A model generated the notes under the pieces. That model saw only the letters and a program-made list of their open reading frames with translations, had not been told where the DNA came from and ran no database searches. A program made the position numbers and the translations under genes. DNA of 8,133 nucleotides. Origin: MGOM01 sp035455265 (GTDB lineage: Bacteria; Chloroflexota; Anaerolineae; Anaerolineales; E44-bin32). Position 1 is the first letter of the stretch; every line of letters begins with the position of its first letter. The stretch is taken from assembly GCA_035455265.1 (NCBI GenBank), contig DATIFK010000068.1:1-8133 (forward strand). Direction: 5' to 3'. Below, piece by piece: positions 6,177 through 8,133 of the stretch.

Positions 6177-6226
6177 CACTTGCACCTGCACGGCGCCGGA
6201 GCGCAGCGCAGGCGCAAGCGCACGTG

Positions 6227-6261
6227 TGGCTGACGGCCGATGGCTGAGAGCTATCAGCTGG
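6227..6261. repeat. Degenerate 7-bp tandem repeat array (NRGCTGR), five copies
   Basis: Five contiguous 7-base units occupy 6227-6261. TGGCTGA occurs twice (6227-6233, 6241-6247) and CAGCTGG closes the array (6255-6261); CGGCCGA and GAGCTAT are degenerate copies. The array ends exactly at the stop codon (6262-6264) of the minus-strand CapA-like gene, as the array at 460-501 does for the cytochrome gene. Confidence 0.55.
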
Positions 6262-7929
6262 CTACCACCCGCTGGCTTTGAACATCGTTTGGAGAAAGTC
6301 GGCCCGTTCGTCCGGGGTCATCGGCCGCGGCTGCGCCCAGTCCTCCAGCATGGCCGTCAGGAGCTCGACCGAAACGAGCCGGCCATCGTAGAACACATAC
6401 CGGTCGATGAACTCCTGCCGCACCGCCAGGGCCCACATCTGATCGAAAAACAGGTTCCCTGGGCCGTAGTGGATGAAGGTGTCGCCGCGGAATTCGAAGC
6501 CCTGAGGTTGATGCGCCTGGCTCCCGCTGACGATGACCGCTCCGGCATCGGCCGCCGCCTCGAAGGCCTCGCGCTGGTTGGGGTCGGGCCAGGGGATGTA
6601 GTGCTCGTGCCACTGGAAGGTGAAGATCGGCAAGTAGCCTTGGCGCCGCAGTTCCTGGATTTCGGACCTCAGCCGATCCTCCCCACAAGGCAGCGCCCCT
6701 GGGTGTGAGGCGGTAACCCAGGCGCTCGTCGGGCCGGCCTCATTGCAGCCCAGAAACGCCAGGCGGTTGCCATTGTGCTCGAACAGAGCCGGCTGAGATG
6801 CGCCGGCCAGGTCCCGCCCTCCGCCGAAGGTCTTCCAGCCGCGCTCGTCGTACAGATCCATCGAATACTGGAAGGCCGCCGTCCCGGCGTCGAGCACATG
6901 GTTGCCGGTCAACTCGACGACGTCGGTCCCGATGTCCTCCAGCAGGCCGATGTACCCGGGCTGGCTGCAAAAGACCAGGATCGTCAGATCCTCGGTCGGC
7001 GGAGGGCAGTCCGGAGTGAAGGCGACCTCGTTGCTGACGTGCGTGATATCGGCCTGGCGCAGCCAGTCGCCGATCAAGGCGTCCGGGTAATCGATCCCTC
7101 TGGCCTGCATCCGCCAGGCCGTTGCCCGGGTGAGCGCGGTGACTCCGGTCAGCACGACGACGGTCATCCGGCTTGGGTCCCGGTTCGCTTGTCGGGGTCC
7201 GGCGGACAATCCCAAGGCGGAGGACAACGCCTGAACCGCGGCGGCGTCGCCCTCCAAGCCGAACGTCACCTGCAAGGGATAGCCATCGCCGACGAAATCC
7301 TTCCGGACGGGAGACTGGCCGTCGACGGCGAGGACCTTCCACATCGGCTGGAGGTCCTCGAAGGGAACGATGGCGATCTGGGAACGCGTCGCCCATGCCT
7401 TGCTGACCAGATCGCCGGGCACGGCTTCCTGGACGGAACCCGATCCCGGCGGTCCGAGGCGCTCTTCCATGAGCAAGCGCACATCCGGCGATGCCAGAAT
7501 CGGAGGTTCTGCCGCATCGGCAACCTGCCAGCGCGAGCTGAAAGTCGCCCAATCGATCGAGTCTTCAATCGTCGGGAAGGCCGCCGCCAGGGCGTACGTC
7601 CAGACAGCATAGACGTTCGACGCCGAAGGGCGAAGTTGCACGAGAGCCGCCTCGGGCAGGCCGACCCAACCGGCGGAAATCCCGGTGGCGGCGATGTCCT
7701 CCTCGAAGGCCGTGCGCAGCGCAGGCGGAACAGAAGGCGAGACCCACACCGGAATGGTCTTCGGCGTCGCCGTCGCCGTGGCCGGTTGAAACGGCGTTCG
7801 GCTCGCCGCCAGCGTTGGCGCGACAAAGGGCACGGCCATGCCGGCCTGGCATGCCGACAGCAGGACCATGATGGCGAGGATGACCGTCCTCGGCAGGAGG
7901 CTGGCCCGCGCCGATCGAGGCGCCTTCAA
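6262..7929 (-). CDS. CapA-family lipoprotein with extra N-terminal domain
   Basis: The protein has 555 residues from a TTG start; GAGGAG (minus strand, 7944-7939) lies 9 bases upstream. The start keeps a basic n-region before the hydrophobic core, and LSAC at 24-27 gives a lipoprotein cysteine C27. A Thr/Ala/Pro-rich linker (about 35-58) leads to a domain of about 60-245 that recalls solute-binding proteins, with IAIVPFEDLQPMWKVLAVDG at 185-204; this reading is tentative. Residues 255-520 form a PGA_cap/CapA metallophosphatase-like domain: HVSNEVAF (297-304), TGNHVLDAG (341-349), FQWHEHY (438-444) and GSQAHQPQGFEF then HYGPGNLFFDQ (469-497). CapA proteins are linked to poly-gamma-glutamate capsule formation, but most relatives lack proven function and no capB/capC is present here. 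The usual GD at the domain start is replaced by TGVTALTR (261-268), losing that aspartate. Converges with ftcD. Confidence 0.9.
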   Translation of the reverse strand: MKAPRSARASLLPRTVILAIMVLLSACQAGMAVPFVAPTLAASRTPFQPATATATPKTIPVWVSPSVPPALRTAFEEDIAATGISAGWVGLPEAALVQLRPSASNVYAVWTYALAAAFPTIEDSIDWATFSSRWQVADAAEPPILASPDVRLLMEERLGPPGSGSVQEAVPGDLVSKAWATRSQIAIVPFEDLQPMWKVLAVDGQSPVRKDFVGDGYPLQVTFGLEGDAAAVQALSSALGLSAGPRQANRDPSRMTVVVLTGVTALTRATAWRMQARGIDYPDALIGDWLRQADITHVSNEVAFTPDCPPPTEDLTILVFCSQPGYIGLLEDIGTDVVELTGNHVLDAGTAAFQYSMDLYDERGWKTFGGGRDLAGASQPALFEHNGNRLAFLGCNEAGPTSAWVTASHPGALPCGEDRLRSEIQELRRQGYLPIFTFQWHEHYIPWPDPNQREAFEAAADAGAVIVSGSQAHQPQGFEFRGDTFIHYGPGNLFFDQMWALAVRQEFIDRYVFYDGRLVSVELLTAMLEDWAQPRPMTPDERADFLQTMFKASGW

Positions 7930-7968
7930 GCTCTCGCTCTCCTCGATCCAGGCGCAACCCGCGGGATG

Positions 7969-7995
7969 GGAGGGGTCAAAGCGCGTGAACCCTCC
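7969..7995. promoter_or_regulatory. Imperfect inverted repeat upstream of the CapA-like gene
   Basis: GGAGGGGTCA (7969-7978) and TGAACCCTCC (7986-7995) form 10-bp arms with one mismatch around 7 bases. The dyad lies 40-66 bases upstream of the TTG start and could be an operator or a leader hairpin. A weak -35-like TTGACC falls inside it on the minus strand, but no convincing -10 follows. The rest of 7930-8133 shows no gene that I can support. Confidence 0.35.
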
Positions 7996-8133
7996 GTGCC
8001 CCCTTCAGGCGGAGGTACGCGACCTCGCGCCCGACGATCCTTCGGCTGCGGCGTCGGCTCCAAGTTCCATGCGGGATGCTCACCGCGATCGCGCTCCGCA
8101 TCCTGGAGAGGATCCCCGGTAGGGCCGTGCTCG

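Noticed and set aside
7926..8132. Minus-strand open frame reaching the right edge, whose stop overlaps the TTG start of the CapA-like gene by 4 bases
   Set aside because: The overlap looks operon-like, but the translation is low-complexity Pro/Arg/Gly with no recognisable family, and 68 stop-free codons are common in GC-rich DNA. More sequence to the right would decide.
8076..8133. Possible start of a plus-strand gene (MLTAIALRILERIPG...) cut by the right edge
   Set aside because: The peptide looks plausible as an N-terminus, but there is no ribosome site and only 19 codons are visible.

Overview
The window is GC-rich, densely coded bacterial chromosome with no mobile-element genes, RNA genes or CRISPR array that I can see. 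The gene families and their variants fit a Chloroflexota bacterium, perhaps of the Anaerolineae type: a CapA-like lipoprotein with an unusual N-terminal half, a Tat-exported lipoprotein of the sulfite oxidase family, and a fused formiminotransferase-cyclodeaminase. This assignment rests on remembered family resemblance and is an inference.

Layout: (1) 1-299 (+) is the 3' end of a GH13 alpha-glucosidase/amylase-type gene. (2) 300-500 is a convergent gap with inverted repeats and a 7-bp tandem repeat array. (3) 501-2250 (-) is a two-gene unit: a Tat-exported molybdopterin oxidoreductase of the sulfite oxidase family, then, 4 bases later, a membrane-anchored pentaheme NapC/NirT-type cytochrome c. 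Together they look like an extracytoplasmic redox module linked to the quinone pool. (4) About 2251-2401 is a divergent promoter region with two inverted repeats, one next to each predicted promoter. (5) 2402-5993 (+) is a three-gene unit with gaps of 12 and 7 bases: a divergent PlsC-like acyltransferase with an apparently leaderless GTG start, an MFS transporter, and a bifunctional glutamate formimidoyltransferase / formimidoyltetrahydrofolate cyclodeaminase. (6) 5968-6261 is a repeat-rich convergent gap. It holds an element of about 175 bp with 13-bp perfect terminal inverted repeats, which also supplies the last codons and stop of the cyclodeaminase gene, followed by more 7-bp repeats. (7) 6262-7929 (-) is a CapA-family lipoprotein. 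(8) 7930-8133 is its upstream region, with an imperfect 10-bp inverted repeat and no gene that I can support.

The clearest biology is the molybdoenzyme/multiheme cytochrome pair and the folate-linked use of formiminoglutamate, the product of histidine breakdown. No other histidine-degradation gene lies in the window. No wholly new defence or mobile system is evident. The items most worth a second look are the non-coding repeats placed at gene 3' ends, the pairing of a sulfite-oxidase-type enzyme with a NapC-type cytochrome, and the lost signature residues in the acyltransferase-like and CapA-like proteins.
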